Assembly: GCA_030267965.1 (NCBI GenBank)
Contig: BRYA01000957.1
Coordinates: 435-35,314, forward strand
From: Triparma columacea
Taxonomy: Eukaryota > Sar > Bolidophyceae > Parmales > Triparmaceae
Direction: 5' to 3'
DNA: 34,880 nucleotides
The position numbers were made by a program, and so were the translations under genes. Positions 18,168 to 27,717 of this stretch are shown here, in pieces (the first letter of the stretch is position 1; every line of letters begins with the position of its first letter). The notes under the pieces were generated by a model. It did no database searches. It was not told where the DNA came from and worked only from the letters and a program-made list of their open reading frames with translations.

Positions 18168-19661
18168 ATGTCAGCCTTAGTCGCCACTCCTTCTTCTTCA
18201 GTGATGCGCTTCTCGGAGCCCTGTAAGCCCTTATCCCTGGGATCTGTCAGAAAGTCGACTGTCACGGCTTCTTTTCTGGTAACTTGTGTCGACAGGGCTA
18301 CGGCTCCGGGCGGGAACGCCCACAGCAACAGCATAAAAATCTCCGTGCACGCTGGTACACTCGTGTCCGAGGTGAAGGCGCTACTGCGCGATGCGAGGGC
18401 CACCATTCCTGCCAACAAGCATCTGCGAGTAGTGTGCTGTGGAGAAGATATGAGCGACGACCGTTCCATCGGCAGCTACAATGTGCACGCCGGCCAGGTC
18501 GCAGCGCTCGTGGTGTGTCGCTGTACCGCACCGCTCGTTTTCATCAAGACAAACGCAGGCCTCACCATCACGATGAAAACATGCGATCAGGCCGACGTCC
18601 TCAAACAGCTCGGCGGTATTAACGGGACGCCTGAACTGCTCGCTGCCGGCGAAGAGATAAAGCGTCTGCACCCCGCGCTCCACAGCATCATGAGCTGCGA
18701 TGCCACCGAAGAAAGCAGCGTCGTCGGCGCGCTGCACACGACTCTGGAGCTCCCGCCTTCCTCTGCGGAGTCCGTTCCTGCCGAGGTCCTCGCCTCGACT
18801 GTCACCGTCCACAGCTTCGGCAGCAGCGCGGCTAGGACGAAGCCAACGTTTCTCATCGTAGGCGGCGTGCACGGCAACGAGACGTGTGGCATGCTGGGGG
18901 TTGAGGCACTCGCTCAGTACCTGAGGAAGGCCGAGGGAAAGCTAGCTAAATTTCTGATGACGAGATGCAGAATGGTCGTCGCGCCTTGCGCAAACCGCGT
19001 CGGCATGCTTTGCGCGAAGAAGAGGCTCCTGGTGGGTAACGAGCCCTTGGATGAGTGGGGCGTAAGGTCTAGCCCCACGCCGGGCTGCAACGTTGTCTAC
19101 GGCAACGGCCGGGTGTGGGGAGTACCGTTAGGCAACAAGGGCAGCGAGCCTCCAGCGGGATGGCAAGACCCGAACAGAGGGTGGAAGGAGAACAGGACGT
19201 TCGTGAAGCAGCACTTGGAGGAATGGCTGGATTCGTACGAGCCGGAGATGACCTTCTTCTCGCACGACTGGGCACCGACGAAGGGCATGCTCTGCTTGAA
19301 TTGCCCCAGCGTCGACAAAGAGACGTTCGCCGGCGTCGACGAGATTTTTCGGCACGCTCACAGCGCAGGCTTCGTCCTGGCCGAGGACAAGAGCGAAAAG
19401 GGTGCGGAGCACGAAAAGAGAACGCTGCCGAGGGTCTTGCTGGAGGAGAAAGGCGTCGAGAGCTACACGTTGGAGACGCACTTCATGGGAGGCGCGGCGA
19501 GCGCGGGATGCCACTTCGAGGCGCTGCTTTTCTTGCTCTGCAGGCACGCAGGGTGGGACCGCGGAAACGGAGGTGCGGAGGAGCTGAGAAGAGAGGTGGA
19601 CGTCGCCAGCAGGAGTGTCATGCGTCAGGCGGTGGAGGGCGTCGAGAAAGCCGTGTGGTAG
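18168..19661 (+). CDS. Ubiquitin-like domain fused to an M14-type zinc carboxypeptidase / AstE-ASPA-like hydrolase
   Basis: Intronless, 497 aa. Residues about 56-118 look like a ubiquitin fold: ISVHAGTLVSEVKALL, then LRVVCCGEDMSDDRSIGSYNVHAGQVAALVV, with the usual D-x-R-S-I-x-x-Y-x-V order. A second short beta-like segment (LVFIKTNAGLTITMKT) follows. From about 225 there is a metallocarboxypeptidase-like domain: GGVHGNE (H235, E238, the HxxE zinc motif), APCANRVGM, QDPNRGW (334-339, the D-x-N-R substrate-binding motif), FFSHDW (H366, the likely third zinc ligand) and SYTLETHF (E436, the likely catalytic Glu). Expected activity is hydrolysis of a C-terminal amino acid or amide; the substrate is unknown. 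The gene is visibly GC-richer than its neighbours. No signal peptide is clear, so it is probably cytosolic or nuclear. Confidence 0.8.
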   Translation: MSALVATPSSSVMRFSEPCKPLSLGSVRKSTVTASFLVTCVDRATAPGGNAHSNSIKISVHAGTLVSEVKALLRDARATIPANKHLRVVCCGEDMSDDRSIGSYNVHAGQVAALVVCRCTAPLVFIKTNAGLTITMKTCDQADVLKQLGGINGTPELLAAGEEIKRLHPALHSIMSCDATEESSVVGALHTTLELPPSSAESVPAEVLASTVTVHSFGSSAARTKPTFLIVGGVHGNETCGMLGVEALAQYLRKAEGKLAKFLMTRCRMVVAPCANRVGMLCAKKRLLVGNEPLDEWGVRSSPTPGCNVVYGNGRVWGVPLGNKGSEPPAGWQDPNRGWKENRTFVKQHLEEWLDSYEPEMTFFSHDWAPTKGMLCLNCPSVDKETFAGVDEIFRHAHSAGFVLAEDKSEKGAEHEKRTLPRVLLEEKGVESYTLETHFMGGAASAGCHFEALLFLLCRHAGWDRGNGGAEELRREVDVASRSVMRQAVEGVEKAVW

Positions 19662-20159
19662 GAGGAGGGTTGGTGTACGGCCGCCGTGAGTAGGATATTT
19701 CGCTTCCTCATATTCCAACTTCTCTTGTAAATATTCATGAATTATCCAATTAGGAGTTTTTTAGTCGTGTCCAGCAAAATCACAGGTCAGTATTTATCTA
19801 ATATCGGGCACCTTTACTCCTACACTCTCCTCAAAAACTCAAACCTTGCTATTGTTGTACCATCCATTCACTCTTGCTCGCATACGCCCCCAAATTTGGA
19901 GAAAATAGACCCAATTATGCCTATCACTCGTCGTCCATATTGGTTTTCTGTGTGATTATTTTTGCCATCAGAGTGGTATATCAATATAACTACTGTCGAT
20001 ATGGGGAACCACTTATTGGGTATTATCTTGTTACGGCACTATAATCTCCTAGACGTCACAAAGAGGATATATTGGACACTTTTCTTCAGGCACAAAAAGA
20101 AGCCCCGCCTGTCAAACTTTGTTCTAACTCTCTCCGATCGACCTCCGCAGCAATATAAC
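19662..20159. other. Intergenic, promoter of the secreted DUF285 gene
   Basis: AT-rich compared with the preceding gene. Open frames at 19737-19955 and the in-frame extension at 19962-20159 show no conserved features. The latter would bury the signal peptide, so it was not used. No RNA gene or repeat is seen. Confidence 0.45.
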
Positions 20160-23100
20160 ATGAAGATGCTACTCACTAGTTTCCTCTTCATCCTCCTGGC
20201 TTACACCACTGTCACGAAAGTTTCTTGTGTGGACACAATTAGCTCGATCTCTAGCACGAGAACTAAAAGCACCAGCACGGATGTGTTGAAAGAAGTCAAC
20301 AAAGCAACCTTTTCTGTCGAAGCAACCTCTCTTGATAGTGTTGGGAAGAGCAAGAAGGGCAAAAAGGGCAACAAGGGCAACAAGGGCAAAAGGAGTAACA
20401 AGGGCAAAAAGGGCAAAAAGGGTAACAAGGGCAACAAGGGCAACAGCCCGACGCCTGCGCCCACTCCCGCGACTACTCCTCCGCCTAGGCGTGTACCCAC
20501 TCCCGTGCCTACTCCTAAGTTTCCCCCCTGCCTCAACAATGGTAGCTTCAGAACGGCACTTAATCTCTGGTTTTACGATCCTACCCTTGCGGCAAGCACA
20601 TACGGCAACATCAAGGACTGGTAAGTAGTTGGAAGAACAAGCGAGTAGAGAAGATGCAGATGGGGCTTTGTGGTGGGCAGGCGGACAAAGTAGGACGGGA
20701 CAACGAAGCATCACGGGAGGATGAGCACGCGAGCCGCTGTAACATCTAACCCTTATATTCTCCTCTCGGCAATCCGCCCCCTGCGGACCCAAATTAAATC
20801 GCCCACTGAGCAGGTGCACGAAGGATGTCACTGACATGTCGAGGGCATTCCAATTCAGAAGAGCATTCAACGAGGACATCAGCAGATGGGATGTCTCGAG
20901 TGTCAAAAACATGAGAGCTATGTTCTTGTGAGAATTGAGATATGCTTTGGAGATGAGGTATTCGTGGTTTGCATGATATCTTTGCTGCATTCTATATTTC
21001 TATATTAAGTAATATACTCGCTTCTCATTCTAACATTCACACATGCACACGCAAATCTCATCTTGCACATCTCCACTCGGCATTGAATTAAACGCAGTGG
21101 CGCATTTGACTTCAACCAGGATATTGGGAGTTGGAATGTCTCTAGTGTCACTGACATGGCGGATATGTTCGGGTGAGTATTGAGAGATGCTTTGGAGATG
21201 AGGTCTTTGTGGTTTGCGTGTTATCTTTGCTGCATTCTATTTTAAGTAATACATTTGCTTCTCATTCTAACATTCACACATGCACACGCAAATCTCATCT
21301 CGCACATCTCCACTCGGCATTGAATTCAACACAGTGATGCTATTGCCTTCAACCAGGATATTGGGAGTTGGGATGTCTCTAGTGTCACTAACATGGCGGG
21401 TATGTTCTAGTGAGTATTGAGAGATGCTTTGGAGATGAGGTCTTTGTGGTTTGCGTGCTATCTTTGCTGCATTCTATTTTAAACAATACACTCGCTTCTC
21501 ATTCTAACATTCACACACGCACACGCAAATCTCATCTCGCACATCTGCACTTGCATTGGATTCAACGCAGTTTCGCTCAAGTCTTCAACCAGGATATTGG
21601 GAGTTGGGATGTCTCCAGTGTCACTGACATGACATATATGTTTAAGTGAGTATTAAAAGATGCTTTGGTTGAATAGGTTTTCGTGGTTTGCGTGTTATCT
21701 TGCTGCATTCTTTTTTAAGTATTATACTCGCTTCTCATTCTAACATTCACACACGCACACGCCAATCTCATCTCGCACATCTCCACTCGGCATTAAAATA
21801 AATGTAGTGGGGCTTATGACTTCAACCAGGATATTGGGAGTTGGGATGTCTCAAGTGTCACTAACATGCAGGGTATGTTCTAGTGAGTATTGAGAGATAG
21901 ATGCTTTGGAGTGGAGTTCTTCGTGGTTTGCGTGCTATCTTTGCTGCATTCTTTTTGAAGCAATATACTCACTTCTCATTCTAACATTCACACACGCACA
22001 CGCAAATCTCATCTCGCACATCACCACTCGGTATTGAATTCAATGCAGTTACGCTTCTGTCTTCAACCAGGATATTGGGAGTTGGGATGTCTCCAGTGTC
22101 ACTGACATGGGGTATATGTTCGAGTGAGTATTGAGAGATGCTTTGGAGTGGAGGTCAGAGGGCATCGTGGTTTGCGTGATATCTTTGCTGCATTCTATTT
22201 TAAGTGATACACTCGCTTCTCATTCTAACATTCACACATCCACACGCAAATCTCATCTCGCACATCTCCACTCGGCATTGGATTCAACGCAGTTTGGCAT
22301 ATGTCTTCAACCAGGATATTGGGAGTTGGGATGTCTCTAATGTCATCGACATGAAGTATATGTTCGGGTGAGTATAGAGAGATGCTTTGGAGTGGAGGTC
22401 TTTGTGGTTTGCGTGTTATCTTTGTGTCATTATATTTTAGGTAACATACTCGCTTGTCATTCTAACATTCACACACGCACATGCAAATTTCATTTCGCAC
22501 ATCTCCATTCGGCATTGAATTAAACGCAGTGAAGCTTATGTCTTCAACCAGGATATTGGGAGCTGGAATGTTTCGAGTGTCACTGACATGCGGCAAATGT
22601 TCACGTGAGTATTCAGAGATGCTTTGGAGTGGAGTTCTTCGTGGTTTGCGTGCTATCTTTGCTGCATTCTATTTTAAGTAATACACTCGCTTCTCATTCT
22701 AACATTCACACATCCACACGCAAATCTCATCTCGCACATCTCCACTCGGCATTGGATTCAACGCAGTTTCTCTCAAGTCTTTANNNNNNNNNNNNNNNNN
22801 NNNNNNNNNNNNNNNNNNNNAACCAGAAACTGATCTGGAACCCGACGCTAACGGACAATGCATTGATTGCCCTGGCGGTTCCACCTCTGGCTCCGGAAAG
22901 TACGTAGAGGGCCAAAACCCTTGCAATAATCTACCCTGCCTTGACGATAGTACCTTCTACCCGGCACTTAATCTCTGGTTTTCTAATCCTGCCTCTGCGA
23001 CAAGCACATACGGCAACATCAAGGACTGGTAAGTAGATGGAAGAACAAGCGAGTAAAGAGGATGCAGAGGGGGCTTTGTGGTGGGCAGGCGGACAAAGTA

Positions 23101-23765
23101 GGACGGGACAACGAAGCATCACGGGAGGATGAACACGCGAGCCCCAGTGACAACTAACCCTTATATTCTCCTCTCGGCAATCCGCCCCCTGCGGACCCAA
23201 ATTGAACCTCCGACTGAGCAGGTGCACGAAGGATGTCACTGATATGTCGAGTGCATTCCAAGACAAATATACATTCAACGAGGACATTAGCGGATGGGAT
23301 GTCTCTAGTGTAACTACCATGCGGGACATGTTCCGGTGAGTATTGAGAGACGCTTTGGAGTGGAGGTCTTCGTGGTTTGCGCGTTATCTTTGCTGCATTC
23401 TATTTTGAGTAATATATTCGCTTCTCATTCTAACATTCACACACGCACACGCAAATCTCATCTCGCACATCACCACTCGGCCTTGAATTAAACGCAGTGG
23501 CGCTAATGCCTTCAACCAGGATATTGGGAGTTGGGATGTCTCGAGTGTCACTAACATGGCATTTATGTTCTATGACGCAATTGCCTTTGTCAAGGACGTC
23601 ACAAGCTGGAACATTTGCAAAGTCTCGGCTAATAGTTTCCCATATTTCCCCGGTCAACCATCAACTACTCTGGTACCCGATGCTAACGGAAAATGCATAA
23701 CTTGCCCTCCTGGTTTGACCTCTGGCTCCGGACAGTACGTAGAGGGCCAAAATCCTTGCACCTGA
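20160..23765 (+). CDS. Secreted DUF285 repeat protein with one repeat per exon (13 or more exons, internal assembly gap)
   Basis: The start MKMLLTSFLFILLAYTTVTKVSC is a signal peptide. Exon 1 (20160-20620) continues with a Lys/Gly/Asn-rich segment (KKGKKGNKGNKGK type), a TP/PTP stalk and a Cys-containing YGNIKDW module. Further exons: 20814-20927, 21098-21172, 21335-21409, 21571-21645, 21808-21882, 22049-22123, 22293-22367, 22530-22604, 22767 into the gap, gap to 23028, 23222-23335, 23498-23765. All introns are phase 2 with GT..AG ends. Exons 3-9 are each exactly 75 nt and encode one unit, FNQDIGSWDVSSVTDM..MF. Two modules end in PDANG-x-C-I-x-C-P and YVEGQNPC. A cell-surface or extracellular adhesion role is inferred. 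N bases prevent a complete protein reading. Confidence 0.85.
20928..22783 (+). repeat. Tandem exon-intron array, unit about 236-244 bp
   Basis: Each unit holds a 75-nt exon and a 161-169-nt intron. The introns share GTGAGTATTGAGAGATGC at the 5' end, then GTGGTTTGCGTG..ATCTTTGCTGCATTCT, TTCTCATTCTAACATTCACAC and CTCGCACATCTCCACTCGGC before the acceptor. Seven full units (exons 3-9) and a partial eighth are present. Exon and intron amplified together, so the duplication unit is genomic and not spliced RNA. Confidence 0.93.
22784..22820. other. Assembly gap (37 N) inside the DUF285 exon array
   Basis: Undetermined bases follow the start of a further repeat exon (22767-22783) and precede the PDANG Cys-rich cap in a compatible frame (codons begin at 22823). 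The true missing length, and so the repeat number, cannot be known from this sequence. Array collapse during assembly is likely. Confidence 0.97.
22960..23400 (+). repeat. Segmental copy of 20540-20990 (module header duplicated)
   Basis: The segment containing ACTTAATCTCTGG..ACATACGGCAACATCAAGGACTG, the following intron and the 114-nt exon beginning TGCACGAAGGATGTCACTGA repeats that at 20540-20990. Both introns (20621-20813 and 23029-23221) are 193 nt and nearly identical. Both first DUF285 exons are 114 nt. An entire module was duplicated within the gene. Confidence 0.9.
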
Positions 23766-24464
23766 GCCTAGCCTCCCCCACTACCTCGCCACCAACATTA
23801 ATGAATGAGAGGGGGTTTGGGTGCCGGGGCGCGGAAAGATACGTCGTGAGGGACGGAAAGAGGAATGTTGAAACTCTGCCCGCGCGACACGTAGGAATTA
23901 GGAAAATCAACGAACGACGTGAAAGGGAGGAAAGGGAGGATGGGATTAAGAGGGGGGGGGTGATTAAGTGACAGACACAATACCTAGAGTGGAAGGTGGG
24001 AGTTCTCTAAGACTGGTTTAAGGGTTTTCGTTTGTGATCAAACATGGTTATCAAACATTATTTTCAACCCAACCCATTCCTTTCGTTCCAAGATCTCCAA
24101 AAGCTCCAAATGAAAAAGGCCCTCCCTCAGGAATCGAGCGGGACAAAAATTATTTAAATATGGGGAGAGCAGAGCAGACGGGATACCTGGGTATGATTCC
24201 AGATTGACGAAAATTGAGGGAGAAATGGGTAAATAAGGAGGCCCTTTTATTACTTCAAAATTGAGTTGTTACTCGAATTAAGAGTTGTACGGTGATTCTA
24301 AAGTGATAATATTCCTCAAATTGTTACGTATATCTTATTTAGTCTTTGAATTAGGTCAAAATTAAAGCAACCCTTCTGCCACTTCATCAACCCTAAGATA
24401 CAAGAGAGAGGATACACACATATATATACATACACCTACACATATACACATATATACACACAAT
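23766..24464. other. Intergenic with CA/TA microsatellite at the right end
   Basis: About 700 bp without a recognisable gene. The 24410-24500 stretch is a mixed CACA/TATA simple repeat that overlaps the start codon of the next gene. The middle part is AT-rich and should contain the phosphoesterase promoter. Confidence 0.45.
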
Positions 24465-26259
24465 ATGCATACACGCACATACACACATAATACATACATA
24501 ACCCTTATCCTCATTGTTATCTCCCTACCAAATGCCTGCACATTCCTTCTTCTTCCCACTTCTCCTCAAACCTCCCTCCAATCCTCCTCCTCCTACTCCT
24601 CCTACTCCTACTCCCCAACCTCCACCTCACTCTCAGCCCTAAGCCCCCGCAAGACATTTGTTGTATTAGGTGACCTCCACTTAGAGGATGATATGTCCCC
24701 CTTCCACCTCGCCCGTGATCAGGTCTTATCCAACCTATCCACCTTACTATCAACAAGGAGGGAAAGAGAGAAAGAGATACTGAAGGCGGCGAAGGGGAAG
24801 AGGGGGGAAGAACTGGACGGGGAGGAACTTAGGATGCTCATTAGGGACATGGAGACCAACAAGGACACCAACAAGGACAGGATGGAGGAGTTCATGGTCA
24901 GCTTGGGGGATTTGGGGAGGAAGGATATTAGGCACGAACCAGGGGACGCTGGAACGAGCCTTTCCTTCTCCCTCGCTGCTTCCTTCCTCTCTTCCTTCTC
25001 CCTCCCCTACGGTGTAATAACAGGTAACCACGACCTCGAGGGCTTGGACGAGTTCCCCACCGACAGCTCAAACCTCGACGCCTTCACCTCCACCTTCGGC
25101 GTCGGCGCCCACCTCAACTCCTTCTCCCGTCCCCCCTCCTCCCCCTACTGGTCCGCGGACCTCGGCGACTCCGTCCTGGCCGTCGGTCTCTGCACAACCC
25201 GTTTCAGGGACGCCGTCCACAGCAGCCACGAGGTGTACGTCGACGATCAGCAGCTGGCCTGGTTCGAGGGTGTCGTAAGGGACCACCCTGACCACAGGGT
25301 TTTGGTGTTCTCGCACGCCCCACCGCTGGGGGCGGAACTTAGGGTACTGCAGGACGTGCATCTTAGGAACGGGTGCGCTTACATCAACCACTCAGGCGAC
25401 ATAAACCGGGCCCGAAAGTTCATCGAAATCGTCAAGAGTAACTCCAACGTTAAGTGCTGGTTCTCCGGTCACTACCACCTAAGTCACGATTTCCCAGACT
25501 CCATATCAACAGTCGGGGGTTGCATGTTCGTCCAGTGCGGTGTAATGGGTCCCTCCTCCACCCGCGACCTCACCCGTCAGACTAGACTCGTTGACCTTGA
25601 CTTGGACGGCCCTGGTTTCGCTAGCGTTTACACTTGCAACCACCATGAGGGTGGTGAGCTTAGACTCGACGCTAAGTTCAACCTTCTAACTAGCCAACTT
25701 GAAAGGGTGGGTATGACGAGGGAACCCGTCGGTGAGGACGGGCTTAGGACTACGTACACACCCAAGGAGTCAGACGGATGCTACAGCAAGCTCTCCGAGA
25801 CCACGGAGGGCGGGGACGGGGGCGTACTCTTAGACCCGGCGGACGCGGTCTGCTGGTGGCATATGGAGTGCGGTAGGGTGCTGGGTTATCATGACTGCAC
25901 GCTCCTGGAGTACGACCCTGTTACGCTGGGACCGCTGGGGATCGTTAAGGAGGGACTGGAGGGGAAGGAGATTAGGGTGGTTAATGGGGGGAGGGTACTG
26001 GTTGTGTTGGATAAGGGGGATGAAGGGATGGACAGCTTGGAGGTTATACAACCGAACGCAGACGGAAGGTGAGAGACTGAGGAAACACGGGGATTTTTAA
26101 CCTGCCCCACCCACACAAAACCCCATACTGACACCGCTGCGCAGCTACTGGAGGAGGTTCCAGAGGAACAAGAAACAGAGACTGGACGAGAAGATGAGGG
26201 TCGAGATCGCCAAGTCTTACTTGGAAAGGGGGCGCATTTCGGAGCAAGGGGAGGCTTGA
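24465..26259 (+). CDS. Calcineurin-like metallophosphoesterase with plastid-type leader, two exons
   Basis: Exons 24465-26068 and 26145-26259 (donor GTGAGA, acceptor GCAG, phase 2) give 572 aa. The leader has a hydrophobic core ITLILIVISL and an NACTF junction (Phe after the likely cleavage site), followed by a Ser-rich transit-like stretch; plastid targeting is inferred. All metallophosphoesterase motifs are present: GDLH (69-72), GDLG (148-151), GNHD (187-190), FSHAPP (282-287) and GHYH (335-338). They bind the dinuclear metal centre. A charged insertion of about 60 residues (95-155) separates the first two motifs. The C-terminal third (about 390-535) is not recognised. The last exon adds a basic YWRRFQRNKKQR helix. 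The start ATG lies inside a CA repeat, but no other Met supplies a leader. Confidence 0.83.
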
Positions 26260-26374
26260 CATTAGTGAGAAAATATTTCCTTTTGTTATTTTGTGTTTTT
26301 TCGTCTTTCCTTCTTCCCTGGTGATCAGGATTTTGAAACCAAAAAAGAATCACAACAACAAGATTGGAGAGAAG

Positions 26375-27634
26375 ATGCATAGTGTGAGTACCTTCAACAT
26401 TGTCTACCTGTCTATTTAAGTGTTTTTTGAGTTATTTGGCTAGTCGCTTAAACAAATTAAAGCCATTGTTGATGCATAGCGCCACCCGCCCTCCCCCAAA
26501 ATGATCTCAAAACTGACATCACCACCTACACTCCCCATAATCGTGTTAAAACGGACTTTATCTCGCCCTGTCTTAGTGTCTAGTGTCCTTCTTTCTCCTC
26601 ATTCTTGGCCTCTCCTGCCTGCAATCTTCGTCACCTCTCACCATCCCCCCTCCACTCCAAGTGGTGAAGGATCCAGCGTTCCGGCCCATGTTTGAGAGCT
26701 ACGCAAAGTTAGGTCCCACCTCCTACATTCCTCCCTTTCAACAATCTTCGTCTCCCTCCTCTCCCTCCGACAATGTCATAATATGCCTACATGGTTTTGA
26801 CTCAAACTCCTTCGAGTACCGTCGTCTCCACCCCCTCCTCTCAGCCTTGCACACTGCATACTGCGTCGATATAAGCGGTTGGGGTTTCACCGACCTCTCG
26901 GCTGGTTCCAGCACCGCCGCTACCAAGACTGAGAACGTCAAGAACTTTGTTCTCTCGCTCTGCGAGAAGGAGGGTTACGAGCCTAGTAACGTCGTCATGT
27001 GCGGGGCGTCGCTCGGCGCAACCGTGGCGATGGAGGTGACCCTTGCTCTGGGTCTCCGTCGCTGGATCGCCCTGGACGGTCAGTGCTTCGTGGACGGTGT
27101 CGGCCCAACCCCACCCAAGCTCCTCCTCGGCCTTGGGGTAGAGGTGCTGAGGTCCAGGTGGCTGAGGACGCTGGCGAATAAGATCAGTTATAAGGACGTG
27201 ACTCTTGGGGACGAAGACGCGATCGAGGTGGGCTGCATGCACACGAGGAGGGAAGGCTGGAAGGAGGGAATTGTTGGTAAGATGAGATGCGCGGATATGT
27301 TGATCATCGTCGATTTGTTTGTCATGTAGCTGACTCCTTCGGTCCTTCACCTCGTTATTTCCCCCAATCATCTTCGCTCGTCTCAGAGTTCATAGAATCG
27401 GGTGGGTTTAGGCCTCTCAAGTCAGTGGGTTTGGTCCGCTCGAGGGGAATAAAAACTCTAGTTCTTTGGGGTTCCGACGACAAGATTTTGCCCCCCTCTG
27501 ATAGAATCAGGTTTTCGGAGGAGATGGGAGCGGAGGTTGTGGAGATTGAAGAATGCGGGCATGTCCCACACTTGGAGAAACCGGTTGAGACGGCGGCGAT
27601 CATCGACGAGTGGTTGAAAAGAACAACTCGGTAG
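26375..27634 (+). CDS. Alpha/beta hydrolase, probably plastid or secretory targeted, three exons
   Basis: Proposed exons are 26375-26383 (a 9-nt coding microexon MHS), 26577-27276 and 27387-27634; 318 aa. The main exon has no in-frame ATG before a hydrophobic leader (FFLLILGLSCLQ), and a stop overlaps the acceptor TTAG at 26573-26576. The upstream ATG CAT AGT before GTGAGT supplies a start in phase 0. This first exon is the least certain part. The hydrolase fold is clear: CLHGFDSN (oxyanion loop, 73-80), VDISGWGFTD, nucleophile elbow CGASLGA (Ser148), VLWGSDDKILP (Asp267/268) and CGHVPHLEKP (His295). The complete triad implies an active esterase, lipase or C-C hydrolase. The substrate is unknown. 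It converges with the next gene across 83 bp. Confidence 0.78.
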
Positions 27635-27717
27635 TTTCTGTCATAAACTTTTGACTTCAATAGTCCTCAAAACACCCCCCTCTCCACCCCCCCTCCCACC
27701 CCCCCTGAATCCCCACC

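Noticed and set aside
18168..19661. Bacterial contamination or a misassembled insert as the source of the GC-rich gene
   Set aside because: Possible, but the flanks grade smoothly into eukaryotic sequence and the ubiquitin-like domain points to a eukaryotic gene; treated as a resident gene with unusual composition.
19962..20159. In-frame upstream ATG extending the secreted DUF285 protein by 66 residues
   Set aside because: It would bury the clear signal peptide starting at 20160 and the added residues show no conserved feature.
20928..22783. Regularly spaced repeats suggesting a CRISPR-like array
   Set aside because: The period is about 240 bp, the repeats contain protein-coding exons with splice sites, and the genome is eukaryotic.
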